Assembly (NCBI RefSeq): GCF_900108945.1
Contig: NZ_FNYE01000053.1
Location: 1 to 44,532, forward strand
DNA from: Paraburkholderia diazotrophica
Lineage (GTDB): Bacteria > Pseudomonadota > Gammaproteobacteria > Burkholderiales > Burkholderiaceae
Reading direction: 5' to 3'
Length of the DNA: 44,532 nucleotides
This document shows, piece by piece, positions 16,866-24,386 of this stretch (position 1 is its first letter; each line of letters starts with the position of its first letter). The notes under the pieces are model-generated. The model saw only the letters and a program-made list of their open reading frames with translations, ran no database searches and was not told where the DNA came from. Position numbers and translations under genes: made by a program.

Positions 16866-17279
16866 ATGAAATTCCAGATTCTCGATATTGACCACGTCGT
16901 CATCCGCGCCGCCAATCTGGAGGCGATGACGCGCTTCTACCGCGAGGTGCTGGGCTGCGCGCTGGAGAAGGAACAGCGCGACCTCGGCTTGATCCAGCTT
17001 CGGGCGGGACGCTCGCTGATCGATCTGTTGCAGGTCGGCGGGAAGATCGATCGGCCGGAAAGCGGTGTGCCCGGCGTAGGAAGAAACATGGATCACGTCT
17101 GCCTGCGCGTGGAGCCCTTCGACGCAGATGCGCTGAAAACATGGCTGATCGAGCAGGGTGTCCGGATCGGCGAACAGGCGACGCGCTACGGTGCGGATGG
17201 TTATGGTCCGTCGCTGTATCTGTTCGATCCCGAGGGCAACATGGTCGAGCTCAAAGGGCCACCGGACGCGACGGCATGA
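16866..17279 (+). CDS. VOC-family (glyoxalase/bleomycin-resistance fold) protein
   Basis: Vicinal-oxygen-chelate protein of 137 aa, a size that fits one pair of beta-alpha-beta-beta-beta modules. The typical ligands are in place: His10 (DIDHVVIRA), His77 (MDHVCLRV) and Glu128 (GNMVELKG), so a divalent metal centre is likely. ATRFYREVLG-like helix 1 (MTRFYREVLG) and the C-terminal LYLFDPEGNMVEL motif are classic. The substrate cannot be told from sequence; family members include glyoxalases, dioxygenases and resistance proteins. It appears monocistronic. Confidence 0.88.
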   Translation: MKFQILDIDHVVIRAANLEAMTRFYREVLGCALEKEQRDLGLIQLRAGRSLIDLLQVGGKIDRPESGVPGVGRNMDHVCLRVEPFDADALKTWLIEQGVRIGEQATRYGADGYGPSLYLFDPEGNMVELKGPPDATA

Positions 17280-17294
17280 GCGGAAGACGGGATT

Positions 17295-17306
17295 TTTAGG
17301 TACACA
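17295..17306 (-). repeat. TGTGTACCTAAA motif, outlying copy
   Basis: The complement of 17295-17306 reads TGTGTACCTAAA, identical over 12 bases to 21089-21100 beside the recombinase-like gene. It lies in the 42-base gap between two convergent genes. Confidence 0.5.
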
Positions 17307-17321
17307 GAGCGGCCAATCGGC

Positions 17322-17900
17322 TCAGCGTCCGCCGTGCGCGGCGGGGCGTGCGTCGGCGCCGGCTTTGAGAACCGTCCATTCGACCGGCACGGCATCGGCG
17401 GTTTCGCTGCCGAGCCACGCGGCGTTGTCCTGCACGGTGCATTGCAGGCGCATCGTCCGTTCGGCCAGCGCAGCAAGCTCTGGCGCGACGTTCTCTCCCA
17501 GTGACCACACCGTCACGTTCCGCAGACGCTCGACCTTGTTGCGTACGCCCTGCCACCAGATGTCGGAGGTCTTGCCGCCGTAGGCGATCACGATCACTTC
17601 GTTTGCACGGCTGCTCGCCTTGGCGATCCGGCGCTCGTCCGGCTGACCGACTTCGATCCATGTGTCGATCGCGCCCGTCAGGTCTTTGGCCCACAGGTCG
17701 GGTTCGTCGATATCCGACAGGCCCTTGCAGAATTCGAGGCGTTCCTGCGCAAACAGCGCGAACGCGGCCACGCGGACCATCATCCGCTCGTTGGTTTCCG
17801 ACGGATGTAGCGCGATCGTCAGCGAATGGTCGGCGTAGTAGTGCCGGTCCATATCGGCGATCTGGAGTTCAGCCTTATAAATTGTCGATTTCAGAGCCAT
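17322..17900 (-). CDS. yaeQ: YaeQ-family protein
   Basis: YaeQ family protein of 192 aa, about the family's usual length. It begins MALKSTIYKAELQIADMDRHYY and carries the conserved blocks LTIALHPSETNERMMVRVAAFAL, PDLWAKDLTGAIDTWIEVG and NEVIVIAYGG. The fold is related to PD-(D/E)XK nucleases. E. coli YaeQ was first linked to RfaH-related haemolysin expression, but its molecular role is unsettled. ATG 17900 is chosen because it matches the family N-terminus; AGG lies about nine bases upstream. The frame is open for 41 more codons with no family similarity. Confidence 0.92.
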   Translation of the reverse strand: MALKSTIYKAELQIADMDRHYYADHSLTIALHPSETNERMMVRVAAFALFAQERLEFCKGLSDIDEPDLWAKDLTGAIDTWIEVGQPDERRIAKASSRANEVIVIAYGGKTSDIWWQGVRNKVERLRNVTVWSLGENVAPELAALAERTMRLQCTVQDNAAWLGSETADAVPVEWTVLKAGADARPAAHGGR

Positions 17901-18330
17901 GCTGCAACCTGGTCCAGCGAAAGCGGACCGGATAGTGAATAGAGAGTCTGCGTACCTTGCCATGATCGTTCCCTGCCTTGCAGCGGTCACGCCTCGGTTC
18001 GCGCGTCTCGCCGTTGAACACACTGGCGGTTGCCGCTGGGCCGAACTACAAGGCCTTGTCGCGTCAACCGCGCTACTGCTTTCGCTTCACATTGAAAGCA
18101 GCAACATGTGTGCCGAACCGACGTGCCGTTGATCCGTCGGGCGAGCAATGCGGCCTGCCGCAAGGTGGGACCGTGATGATACCGAATATGCTGGGGCGGT
18201 ATGACAGTCTGATGAGGCGCGCCTAGGCAGCGCCCGCGATGTCTTGAAGCGGAGAGACGAATGGCTTTGCGCCGAATAGACGGGAGCGGGAGAGAGCGAG
18301 AAGCCGGCTCAAAGCGGCGAAAAAATGAAA
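17901..18330. other. Intergenic stretch with no gene recognised
   Basis: Between yaeQ and the terminator at 18331 I find no ORF with family features, RNA gene or strong promoter. The yaeQ promoter should lie at its left end on the minus strand. A short GC-rich inverted repeat, GGCGCGCC, occurs near 18218. Confidence 0.5.
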
Positions 18331-18354
18331 ATGGCCAGACAAAAGTCTGGCCAT
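18331..18354 (-). terminator. Intrinsic terminator of the small secreted-protein gene
   Basis: Perfect 10-bp arms ATGGCCAGAC (18331-18340) and GTCTGGCCAT (18345-18354) flank a 4-base loop. Read on the minus strand the hairpin is followed by TTTCATTTTTTC, a good T-run, 84 bases past the stop at 18438. Confidence 0.8.
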
Positions 18355-18437
18355 GTTAAATCACGAAAGACGTTCTTTCGTTCAGATGTCTGCTATGACC
18401 CGACAATCAATGTCGGGTGAAATCCAACTTCAATGCC

Positions 18438-18779
18438 CTATTGCTTGATAAAGCGATCGTTAGTCCAAAGACCCTGGGTGTCGCTATTGCCGGCATTCAC
18501 GAATTCGACGTCATGGCCGACTACACGAACGACGCGGAAATCCGAATTCTCCGGCGTGGAGATGCATTGATAACCCGAGAAGAACTCCTGCATTTGCTGC
18601 TGCTCGCCCGCCTGTGCGTGCTGGGTGACGGCGTCGAGCTTATCCTTTGACAGGCAGCCGTACGCATTCGCCTTGAATTGCACCGTTTGCAGGGGCTTGA
18701 TCACGACATCCTGTGCCTGCGCGCCTGCTGCCACGACTAAACCCGTCAATGCGAAAAGAATGGCGACTCGCTTTTTCAT
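18438..18779 (-). CDS. Small secreted protein, unknown function
   Basis: A 113-aa protein with a clear Sec signal peptide: MKKRVAILFALTGLVVAAGAQA with cleavage expected after Ala22. The mature chain of about 90 residues has just two cysteines (Cys42 and Cys72), which probably form a disulfide in the periplasm. The start is secured by GGAGATAAC directly before the ATG, and a strong terminator follows, so this is a real monocistronic gene. I do not recognise a family. Base composition is lower in GC than in neighbouring genes. Confidence 0.8.
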   Translation of the reverse strand: MKKRVAILFALTGLVVAAGAQAQDVVIKPLQTVQFKANAYGCLSKDKLDAVTQHAQAGEQQQMQEFFSGYQCISTPENSDFRVVRVVGHDVEFVNAGNSDTQGLWTNDRFIKQ

Positions 18780-19276
18780 GGTTATCTCCGCGGGTTACTG
18801 CTCGGTTAGCTATGTGTTTAACTGCCGAAAAAGACGCACAGCTAAAAATCTAGGAGAACTGCTTTGAAGGGCAAGCACATCTTGTGTGCGCTCGCAGCAG
18901 CGGCGAATTGTCGCAGCGGTCGAGCGGCCGTTTGAATGCCGTCCCCATGCGGCTATGAGGCAAATATTCAGCGGATGGCAGATAGAAATGGTGAGCGGAG
19001 AGCGTCTTTGGATAACCATTTGCAGGTGGAGTTCGCGTTTACGCTTAAAGGGTTTTAAGCGATTCGCGATGAGGCATTTTGCATGTTGATGCATTGCACA
19101 CAAAGTCATTCGTCTAATTCATCAAATGCTGTGACGGATTGAAGCGACTGCAGAATAAAAAGGATGCCTGGATGCGTTTTCGCACATTCAAAAGCACATG
19201 CAGGCAAACGTAATGGCGGCGACTTGCGCAGACGCGACGTTCGTGGATAAATCGACGGCCACACAGGAGACTTTTC
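18780..19276. other. 497-base gap with no gene recognised
   Basis: The stretch is richer in A/T than most of the window. A 99-codon minus-strand open frame (18810-19109) has no ribosome binding site and no family-like sequence, so it is not called. The promoter of the secreted-protein gene and that of the LysE gene must lie here, but no near-consensus pair stands out. Confidence 0.5.
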
Positions 19277-19903
19277 ATGACACTCGCTCACTGGCTTCCC
19301 TTCGCCATCGCGTCCGCGATCCTGGTTGCGATTCCCGGGCCAACGGTGCTGCTTGTAATTTCTTACGCGCTCGGCCACGGCCGGCGTTATGCGTTGGTCA
19401 CGACGGCGGGCGTCGCACTGGGCGATCTGACGTCGATGACCGCGTCGATGCTCGGACTCGGCGTCGTGCTCGCTGCATCGGCGACGCTCTTTACGGCGCT
19501 CAAGTGGATTGGCGCCGCGTATCTGATCTATCTCGGCATCAAGCTATGGCGCGCACCCGTCGCAACGGGCGAGGCTTGGCCCACGGGAGAAACGCGTACG
19601 GGCCGCATCTTCGCGCACGCATACGCGGTGACGGCGCTCAATCCGAAGAGCATTGTGTTCTTCGTGGCCTTCGTTCCCCAGTTCATCGATACGCAGGTCG
19701 CTACGTGGTCCCAGATCGCGATTTTCGAGGCCACTTTCGTCGCGATCGCGACATTGAATGCGCTCGGGTATGCGCTGCTCGCATCGGCGGCGCGGCGCGC
19801 GATTCGCAGCCCGCGCGTGCAACGCGGCGTCAACTGTACGGGCGGAACGCTGCTGATCGGCGCTGGACTCCTGGCGGCTGCGTGGAAAAAAGCGACTGCC
19901 TGA
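19277..19903 (+). CDS. LysE/RhtB-family amino-acid exporter
   Basis: Inner-membrane exporter of the LysE superfamily, 208 aa with about six membrane helices. Family signatures are AIPGPTVLLVISYALGHGRRYAL (the conserved GP pair and the following G-x-G/R region) in the first helices, WIGAAYLIYLGIKLWRA in helix 3, and the LNPKSIVFFVAFVPQF block. The RhtB branch exports neutral or hydroxy amino acids and homoserine lactone; the actual substrate is not evident. GGAG lies nine bases upstream of the ATG. No regulator gene is adjacent. Confidence 0.92.
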   Translation: MTLAHWLPFAIASAILVAIPGPTVLLVISYALGHGRRYALVTTAGVALGDLTSMTASMLGLGVVLAASATLFTALKWIGAAYLIYLGIKLWRAPVATGEAWPTGETRTGRIFAHAYAVTALNPKSIVFFVAFVPQFIDTQVATWSQIAIFEATFVAIATLNALGYALLASAARRAIRSPRVQRGVNCTGGTLLIGAGLLAAAWKKATA

Positions 19904-20053
19904 GCGCAACCTGATGCGCGAAAGGGATGAAGCGGGCGCGCGTCTTGCGCGGCGAGAAGCGCGCACATGGTGTGCGCGGTGGATCACACGCAGCGGCGCG
20001 CAACACGCCTACAATGAAATCGTGGTCGCTGTTCCATCGATCTGGAGGACACT

Positions 20054-20221
20054 GTGATCGAGCATCTGATTCTGGGCGCGTTCCTCATCGTGCCGCTTCT
20101 CATCGCCGCCTTTCTGTTTTCCGACGAGCTTTGGCAGGAGCATCGCCAGGCGCTGCACGACGAGGAGCACCACCGGCGGATGGACTGGCGGCATCCGATA
20201 CGCAGCCTGCTTCACCATTGA
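20054..20221 (+). CDS. Small membrane protein, 55 aa
   Basis: A short frame starting with GTG 20054, with GGAGG six bases upstream. The product opens VIEHLILGAFLIVPLLIAAF, one membrane helix, followed by an amphipathic, His/Arg-rich tail (DEEHHRRMDWRHP). The helix-plus-charged-tail layout and the strong ribosome binding site argue for a real gene. It has no family I recognise. The next small frame starts 36 bases downstream. Confidence 0.55.
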   Translation: MIEHLILGAFLIVPLLIAAFLFSDELWQEHRQALHDEEHHRRMDWRHPIRSLLHH

Positions 20222-20257
20222 TCGGATCACGGGCGACGCGAGCGGAAGAAGGCTGTC

Positions 20258-20389
20258 ATGCTGACCTTCACCTTTTCGTGGACGGAGTACTGGTTGTTCA
20301 TGCTCGCGCTGATTCTGATCAGCGTCGTGCTGACTGCCCTGTGCGGTTCGGTGCCGCGCGCGCCGGAACCGCATGATGACGATACGTAG
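20258..20389 (+). CDS. Small membrane protein, 43 aa
   Basis: ATG 20258 follows GGAAGAAGG at a good distance. The product MLTFTFSWTEYWLFMLALIL... has one hydrophobic helix (WLFMLALILISVVLTALCG) and an acidic end, PEPHDDDT. It probably forms an operon with the 55-aa gene just upstream. Both are too short for family assignment by eye. Confidence 0.5.
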   Translation: MLTFTFSWTEYWLFMLALILISVVLTALCGSVPRAPEPHDDDT

Positions 20390-20596
20390 CCTGATCCCTT
20401 GAGCGCGCGCTCTACCTCTTCTCCCCTCGCAGCTGTGTGAGCGCCGTCGATCCGCGGCATGGCCTACCGTCCTTTTGCCGCGCGTACTCGGAAAGACGCC
20501 AAAACATCGCTCTGTTCGCCCGATTCTCATGCGACGCGCATGCGTACGCTTATGCGACGTCGCCTTTTTTGCGCTCGACATCGCGTCAAACCCTAT

Positions 20597-20626
20597 TTGT
20601 TTTCGTAGGCAACGACTGGCTAAAAT
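20597..20626 (+). promoter_or_regulatory. Probable promoter of the 97-aa hypothetical gene
   Basis: TTGTTT (20597-20602) and TAAAAT (20621-20626) are 18 bases apart, giving a start near 20633, about 60 bases before ATG 20693. The rest of 20390-20596 shows no gene. The -10 box lies within a 15-base sequence repeated with one mismatch at 21096-21110. Confidence 0.55.
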
Positions 20627-20692
20627 GCGGCTACAGTAAATAATCAGATGTAAGTAAATCTTCTCCTTGTCCGGACCTTGCCGGGGGACAGC

Positions 20693-20986
20693 ATGAACCG
20701 ACTAATCGATCAGGAAATCGCACATATTTCGCGCGTCATGTGGCCGGCGCTGCTGGGCGATCTGGGCGGCCCCATCCTTTCTTCCGACTACTGGCGCAAG
20801 CGTCTGCATGCACTGCTGGACGCTCCCGCGATTAGCAAAGCTCAGCTTTGCGCCCTCGATAGCCTGCTGCTCCAACTTGACGATTACGAGCGGCGATCCC
20901 TTCGCGCGTATTCGGCACCAGTCACCGACCAGTCGACGGACGCCCGCGAGGAGCAGGGCTCCGAGCCGGTCGCCGTTCAGGAATGA
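20693..20986 (+). CDS. Hypothetical protein, 97 aa
   Basis: A soluble, mostly helical protein of 97 aa that I do not recognise: MNRLIDQEIAHISRVMWPAL, then a Trp/Arg-containing segment (SSDYWRKRLHALLDAPAI) and a leucine-rich helix (ALDSLLLQLDDYERRSL). The tail is acidic and Gln/Glu-rich. ATG 20693 with GGGGGAC upstream is preferred over the frame start 15 bases earlier. A promoter at 20597-20626 supports expression. It is flanked by the two copies of a 15-bp near-direct repeat. Confidence 0.65.
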   Translation: MNRLIDQEIAHISRVMWPALLGDLGGPILSSDYWRKRLHALLDAPAISKAQLCALDSLLLQLDDYERRSLRAYSAPVTDQSTDAREEQGSEPVAVQE

Positions 20987-21088
20987 AGGACGTCGACAAT
21001 TCGGCGAGCCCTTTGGTTGATTGCGAAACCTCGCATGCAGCGCGCTAATTGTTATAGATCAGGGAACTCAGCCGTATATTCGTTTACT

Positions 21089-21100
21089 TGTGTACCTAAA
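21089..21100 (+). repeat. TGTGTACCTAAA motif beside the recombinase-like gene
   Basis: One of four variants of TGTGTACC clustered around 21089-22529. It joins directly onto a 15-base sequence (21096-21110) that repeats 20620-20634 with a single mismatch. Confidence 0.5.
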
Positions 21101-21113
21101 GTGCGGCTACGTT

Positions 21114-21151
21114 GGCGGCGTTTCAATTTCTAGCTCCCAACTAGAGCCGCC
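21114..21151. repeat. Two-tier hairpin downstream of the recombinase-like gene
   Basis: An outer stem GGCGGC (21114-21119) / GCCGCC (21146-21151) encloses an inner stem TCTAG (21129-21133) / CTAGA (21141-21145) with a 7-base loop. The tiers are stacked on the 3' side with an unpaired stretch on the 5' side. There is no T-run, so it is not an obvious terminator. Confidence 0.45.
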
Positions 21152-21221
21152 CGGGTTAGAACCACGCCCAGTTTGGCGCTTCCGCCTCCACACGGCACTC
21201 ACCATACCTAGCCGCGCATTT

Positions 21222-21233
21222 TGTGTACCAATA
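21222..21233 (+). repeat. TGTGTACCAATA motif just past the recombinase-like gene
   Basis: Another copy of the TGTGTACC motif, 12 bases beyond the stop of the gene at 21245. Confidence 0.45.
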
Positions 21234-21244
21234 GCACCGCGCAA

Positions 21245-22468
21245 CTATTCGACGCCCGGCGCCGCCCGAAGCAGTCCCACCGACGCATGCGTTTTTCCGG
21301 CGAACTGCGCATCCACGAAATCCGCCCACAGTTGCATCTCCTGTTGACTCGGATCGCTAACATTGCGCTCTTGCGTTGAAACGTCAGCCGATTGGCTCTG
21401 ATCGCGCACTGTCGATTGCACCAGAGCACGAAGATGGCTCGCAGCGGTGCGGCGAAAATCGTGCAGCACGAAATGCTCGCCCTGCAATCCCAGCGTCTTG
21501 ACCGCCTGATTCAATGTCCCCTTTGCAATCGGACGATCCTTGTCTCCGCGAGTCGACGGGAAGACGTAGGTGCGGCTCGCCTTCGATTCACGCAGTTCGC
21601 GCAGCATTGTCACCGCTTGCGCCGAGAGATAAATGCGGCGTTCGCGACCGTTGCTGGCGCGCGCGGCGGAAATCGTCCAGGTACTGGCATCGAGATCGAT
21701 TTCGCGCCATATCGCTTCGATCAATTCCGATTTGCTGGCCATTGTCAGCACAAGCAGATGCAGGGCTAGCTTCAGCGGCCGTCGTATGTCCGAGGTGTAA
21801 ATGGCGCGCAGCAAGACGCCGATCTCGTTGGCGGAAAGCACGCGAGTACGGCCGTCCTGGCTGGCGACCGTCCGGGCCGGAATGGACTCGGCAGGATTGG
21901 CGTCGGCGAGGTGCCGCGCGATCAGGAATGCGTACAGGCGCTTGACGACGTTGCGTATGTGTAGCGCCATCTGTGGCGCGCCTCGGCGCTTGACGGCGTC
22001 GCAAATCGACTGGATATCCTCCGTCGTGACCTGTGCGATCGGCTTGTGCCCGATCGCGGGCAGGATGTCCTTGTCGAGCGCGCGCTGCGTGGTTCGCCGA
22101 TACTCTTCGGACTTGCGGGCGATGTCGGATGCTACGTAAAGCTCGGCAGCATCGCGCAATATGTCGACACGCTTTTCGGCGCCTCGATCCTGTCTCGCCA
22201 TCGATACGGGCGAAAGACCTTTCGCAACCATCTCCGCGTACTTTTGCGCCCGCGCCCGGGCGACGCGCAGCGACATCAACTGGTAGTCGCCTATTGTCAC
22301 CATCGGTTGCCGGCGCCCGTTCAGTGTGTAGCGGAAACGCCAGACCTTCTTCCCGGTCGACATGATTTCAAGGATGAGTCCTTTGCCGTCGGCCACGCTG
22401 TAGCGTGTCTCGCGTGGCTGCAAGGCACGGATCTGGGATTCGCTGAGTGGTGTCGCGAGTTTCGGCAT
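21245..22468 (-). CDS. Tyrosine-recombinase-like protein lacking catalytic residues
   Basis: A 407-aa member of the P4-type integrase family by architecture: an N-terminal DUF4102-like arm-binding domain (KKVWRFRYTLNGRRQPMVTIGDY), a SAM-like core-binding domain at about 100-200, and a catalytic-domain fold from about 210. The catalytic set is badly eroded. The first Arg (expected near 245 in LTMASKSELIEA) is Ser/Lys, and the beta-strand Lys is replaced in ASNGRERRIYLS. Only the HxxR box (His336, Arg339 in LHDFRRTA) is intact. The usual LAH box and the Tyr nucleophile are absent: residues 340-380 contain no Tyr. The frame is nevertheless open throughout. It may be a decayed integrase or a reused DNA-binding protein. 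Confidence 0.85.
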   Translation of the reverse strand: MPKLATPLSESQIRALQPRETRYSVADGKGLILEIMSTGKKVWRFRYTLNGRRQPMVTIGDYQLMSLRVARARAQKYAEMVAKGLSPVSMARQDRGAEKRVDILRDAAELYVASDIARKSEEYRRTTQRALDKDILPAIGHKPIAQVTTEDIQSICDAVKRRGAPQMALHIRNVVKRLYAFLIARHLADANPAESIPARTVASQDGRTRVLSANEIGVLLRAIYTSDIRRPLKLALHLLVLTMASKSELIEAIWREIDLDASTWTISAARASNGRERRIYLSAQAVTMLRELRESKASRTYVFPSTRGDKDRPIAKGTLNQAVKTLGLQGEHFVLHDFRRTAASHLRALVQSTVRDQSQSADVSTQERNVSDPSQQEMQLWADFVDAQFAGKTHASVGLLRAAPGVE

Positions 22469-22477
22469 CGATCTTAT

Positions 22478-22529
22478 TTGGGTACACAGGGCATTTTCAA
22501 AACGCAGTTTACCTGTTTGTGTACTCAAA
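22478..22529. promoter_or_regulatory. Inverted TGTGTAC motifs upstream of the recombinase-like gene
   Basis: TTGGGTACACA (22478-22488) and TGTGTACTCAAA (22518-22529) face each other 29 bases apart, immediately upstream of the start at 22468. Position and symmetry suit an autoregulatory operator or arm-type recombinase sites. Confidence 0.5.
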
Positions 22530-22619
22530 AATGTGGTCCGTGAGGCGCTTACGCGCCGCGTTACAGCTGATCGGAAGGTCACCATAACGCCCAGTGCCAA
22601 CGAATACGCGCGTCTCGGT

Positions 22620-24020
22620 CTACTTGCCGATGCAGAACCTGCTGAAAATCACACCGAGCAAATCATCCGACGTGAACTCGCCGGTAATCGAGTTCAACTG
22701 CTCCTGAGCCAGCCGCAGCTCTTCCGCGAAAAGATCGAGCGCCTGCGAATTCTGATCGGCATGTTCTGCGGCCAGTCTCAAATTTTCCTGCGCCGCTCGA
22801 AGCGCGATCAGATGTCGTTCCCGTGCCAGATAGACGCTCTCGGCGCCAGCCTGCCAACCCGCAATGCGCAACAGTTCGCCGCGCAGCAGGTGGATTCCGT
22901 TCCCCGTCTTTGCCGAGAGACGAACCTCGCACAAGTCGGCATCGCCGATGCCGTTCAGTCCAATCACGCCCGGCGCGACGTCCGTCAGATCCGTCTTGTT
23001 GAGCACGCGTACGATAGGCACGCCTGACGGAAAACGTGCGGCGATCGATTCGTCGTCGCGCGTCACGCCCGAGCGCGCGTCGAGCAGATGCAGCACGACA
23101 TCGGCGCGCTGGATCTCGCCCCAGGTTCGCTCGATGCCGATCTTTTCCACTTCGTCTTCCGTCTCGCGCAAGCCAGCCGTGTCGATCACATGCAGCGGAA
23201 TGCCTTCGACCTGGATCGTCTGCGCAACCTTGTCACGCGTGGTGCCCGCGATCGGCGTGACGATTGCTAGCTCGGCGCCGGCGAGCGCGTTGAGCAGCGA
23301 CGATTTGCCGACGTTCGGCTGCCCGGCCAGCACGACCGACAACCCTTCGCGCAGCAGCGCCCCTTGTCGCGCTTCGCTTAGCACGAGCGCAAGACGCTCG
23401 CGGATGCGCGCGAGCTTGCCGCGCGCGTCTGCCGCTTCGAGAAAATCGATTTCCTCTTCGGGGAAATCGAGGGTCGCCTCGACGAGCATTCGCAGCGTGA
23501 TCACCTCTTCGACGAGCGCGTGAATGTCGCGCGAGAACGCGCCTTCCAGCGAGCGCCCTGCCGAGCGCACGGCGGCTTCCGTGCTCGCCTCGATCAGATC
23601 GGCGACGGCCTCGGCTTGCGCCAAGTCCAGCTTGTCATTGAGGAACGCCCGCCGCGTGAATTCGCCCGGCTCCGCGAGACGCAGGCCGAATGCGCGACCC
23701 GCGTCGATGCATCGTTGCAGAATCAGCTGAAGCACGATGGGACCGCCGTGCCCCTGCAGTTCCAGCACATGCTCGCCTGTGTACGAATGCGGCGCAGGGA
23801 AATACAGCGCGATCCCGCGGTCGAGTGCGTTGCCGCCGTCGTCGAGAAACGGCACGTAGCTGGCATGACGTGGTGCGAGCGTTTGTCCCGTCAGCGCCTG
23901 CATCATCGGTTGCGCGGCCGCTTCTCCTGCGCGGCCGAACGAAATCCGCACGACGCCTATCCCGCCTCGGCCGGGGGCAGTAGCAATGGCGACGATGGGA
24001 TCGGAATCGGTGGCGAGCAT
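22620..24020 (-). CDS. mnmE: tRNA modification GTPase MnmE
   Basis: With MnmG it installs the 5-carboxymethylaminomethyl/taurine-type group on U34 of tRNAs, using tetrahydrofolate and GTP. The 466-aa length is typical. The N-terminal folate-binding domain (DPIVAIATAPGRGGIGVVRIS) is followed by a helical domain and the inserted G domain. The P-loop GQPNVGKS is at residues 233-240, DTAGL near 280 and NKTD further on, and the catalytic C-terminal CIGK ends the protein. ATG 24020 matches the family start. mnmE usually sits directly next to yidC; here about 2 kb of regulator and IS relic separate them. Confidence 0.97.
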   Translation of the reverse strand: MLATDSDPIVAIATAPGRGGIGVVRISFGRAGEAAAQPMMQALTGQTLAPRHASYVPFLDDGGNALDRGIALYFPAPHSYTGEHVLELQGHGGPIVLQLILQRCIDAGRAFGLRLAEPGEFTRRAFLNDKLDLAQAEAVADLIEASTEAAVRSAGRSLEGAFSRDIHALVEEVITLRMLVEATLDFPEEEIDFLEAADARGKLARIRERLALVLSEARQGALLREGLSVVLAGQPNVGKSSLLNALAGAELAIVTPIAGTTRDKVAQTIQVEGIPLHVIDTAGLRETEDEVEKIGIERTWGEIQRADVVLHLLDARSGVTRDDESIAARFPSGVPIVRVLNKTDLTDVAPGVIGLNGIGDADLCEVRLSAKTGNGIHLLRGELLRIAGWQAGAESVYLARERHLIALRAAQENLRLAAEHADQNSQALDLFAEELRLAQEQLNSITGEFTSDDLLGVIFSRFCIGK

Positions 24021-24169
24021 GGTGAAAAACGCGAGGAAGCGGGAGAAATCTGCTGGAAAACGTGCGCGGACGGTGCGCCGAACGCCTGGCATTGTAACGC
24101 GCGCCTCAAGTGGCCTCGCGCAGACATGCGCTGCACTTGCCGCCGCACCCGCTCAAATCGCGATCCGGA

Positions 24170-24191
24170 GCTTATCTCAAATGAGATAAGC
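24170..24191. promoter_or_regulatory. 22-bp palindrome, candidate regulator operator
   Basis: GCTTATCTCA and TGAGATAAGC form perfect 10-bp arms around a central AA. A related half-site, ATGAGATAGGC, occurs at 24305-24315. The palindrome lies in the 366-base gap (24021-24386) between mnmE and the divergent HTH-protein gene and has no T-run, so it looks like a dimer binding site. No other gene is seen in the gap. Confidence 0.6.
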
Positions 24192-24386
24192 CACATTCAG
24201 CGTCATATAGAAAAATTCCGACTCTTCATGTAGTCTCATCCTTACAGTTAAAGGCCTTACGGGTCTGCAGATCTTCAAAGGGACGAGTCCGATCGCGTGC
24301 TGCCATGAGATAGGCAAATCTAGGACGCGCTAAATGTAGCGTGTACGGTTGTCTACCTGTGGCGCGTCGGACTGCACAATTTGTGG

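Noticed and set aside
18810..19109. A 99-codon minus-strand frame in the gap before the LysE gene
   Set aside because: No ribosome binding site, Cys/His/Arg-rich random-looking sequence, no hydrophobic or domain pattern.
21140..21200. A possible tRNA fragment as an integration target beside the recombinase-like gene
   Set aside because: GGGTTAGAACC resembles a T-arm at first glance, but no acceptor stem or anticodon arm can be paired around it.
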